Assembly (NCBI RefSeq): GCF_010120595.1
Contig: NZ_CP038020.1
Coordinates: forward strand, 558,001-622,000
DNA: 64,000 bases
Direction of reading: 5' to 3'
Source of the DNA: Streptococcus thermophilus
GTDB taxonomy: Bacteria; Bacillota; Bacilli; Lactobacillales; Streptococcaceae
Every line of letters starts with the position of its first letter. Position 1 is the first letter of the stretch. The notes beneath the pieces were generated by a model. That model had not been told where the DNA came from. It saw nothing but the letters and a program-made list of their open reading frames with translations, and ran no database searches. Shown here piece after piece: positions 63,922 to 64,000 of this stretch. The position numbers and the translations under genes are program-made.

Positions 63922-64000
63922 ATAGTAACTGTAACCTATCATGATCTAATGAGGGTAAAAAAACATTGTCAAAAGATAAATAAAAGAGTAAACTAGAAGC

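Overview
The window is low-GC streptococcal chromosome and most likely Streptococcus thermophilus (salivarius group). Three things support this: the bacteriocin pair at 7.6-8.0 kb matches thermophilin 13 (ThmA/ThmB) as I remember it, the locus is of Blp type, and decay is heavy in genes a milk-adapted streptococcus can lose (glucose PTS, a second Opp system, surface proteins). The species call is inference. No tRNA, rRNA or CRISPR array was seen.

Layout. 0-12.4 kb: a Blp quorum-sensing bacteriocin locus. It holds a truncated mobile-element gene, a degenerate receiver gene, blpS-blpR-blpH, a short blpC pheromone gene, blpB, a frameshifted blpA, thmA-thmB-thmC, a decayed second bacteriocin/immunity pair split by an IS3-family element, an LPXTG-anchored thioredoxin (blpG-like), a CPBP protease and an overlooked double-glycine, proline-rich peptide. 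Seven 21-bp-period direct repeats (BlpR-box type) tie these genes into one regulon. 12.4-18.1 kb: a compact element with a sigma-like regulator, a possible structured RNA and three overlapping large serine recombinase genes; a Nudix gene is truncated at its right edge. 18.2-46.2 kb: mostly housekeeping genes: prmA, rsmE, nrdI, rel, dtd, ilvA, def, a Crp/Fnr regulator with an MFS transporter, rpsO, vanZ-like, glnPQ, uppP, mecA, rgpG and sufCDSUB. Four secreted or membrane protein genes between them are broken. 46.4-50.2 kb: a collapsed oligopeptide permease operon. 50.3-52.6 kb: a broken small gene, hslO and dus.

The most interesting region is 52.6-57.5 kb. A 20-residue short hydrophobic peptide gene (shp) lies divergent from an Rgg regulator. 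Downstream are a 29-codon peptide gene, a 779-residue class III lanthionine synthetase (LanKC: lyase, kinase and zinc-free cyclase domains) and an MFS transporter. This reads as a peptide-pheromone-controlled class III lanthipeptide locus; the shp and the precursor are too short for ordinary gene calling. The shp promoter and the precursor promoter share an ATGCAAC motif 26-27 nt upstream of their -10 boxes.

57.6-64 kb: adcR-adcC-adcB with a perfect AdcR operator, an AEC-family transporter, a broken ptsG-type glucose PTS gene whose two cre sites remain, and an endonuclease/exonuclease/phosphatase-family gene. All calls come from reading the sequence; no database search was run.
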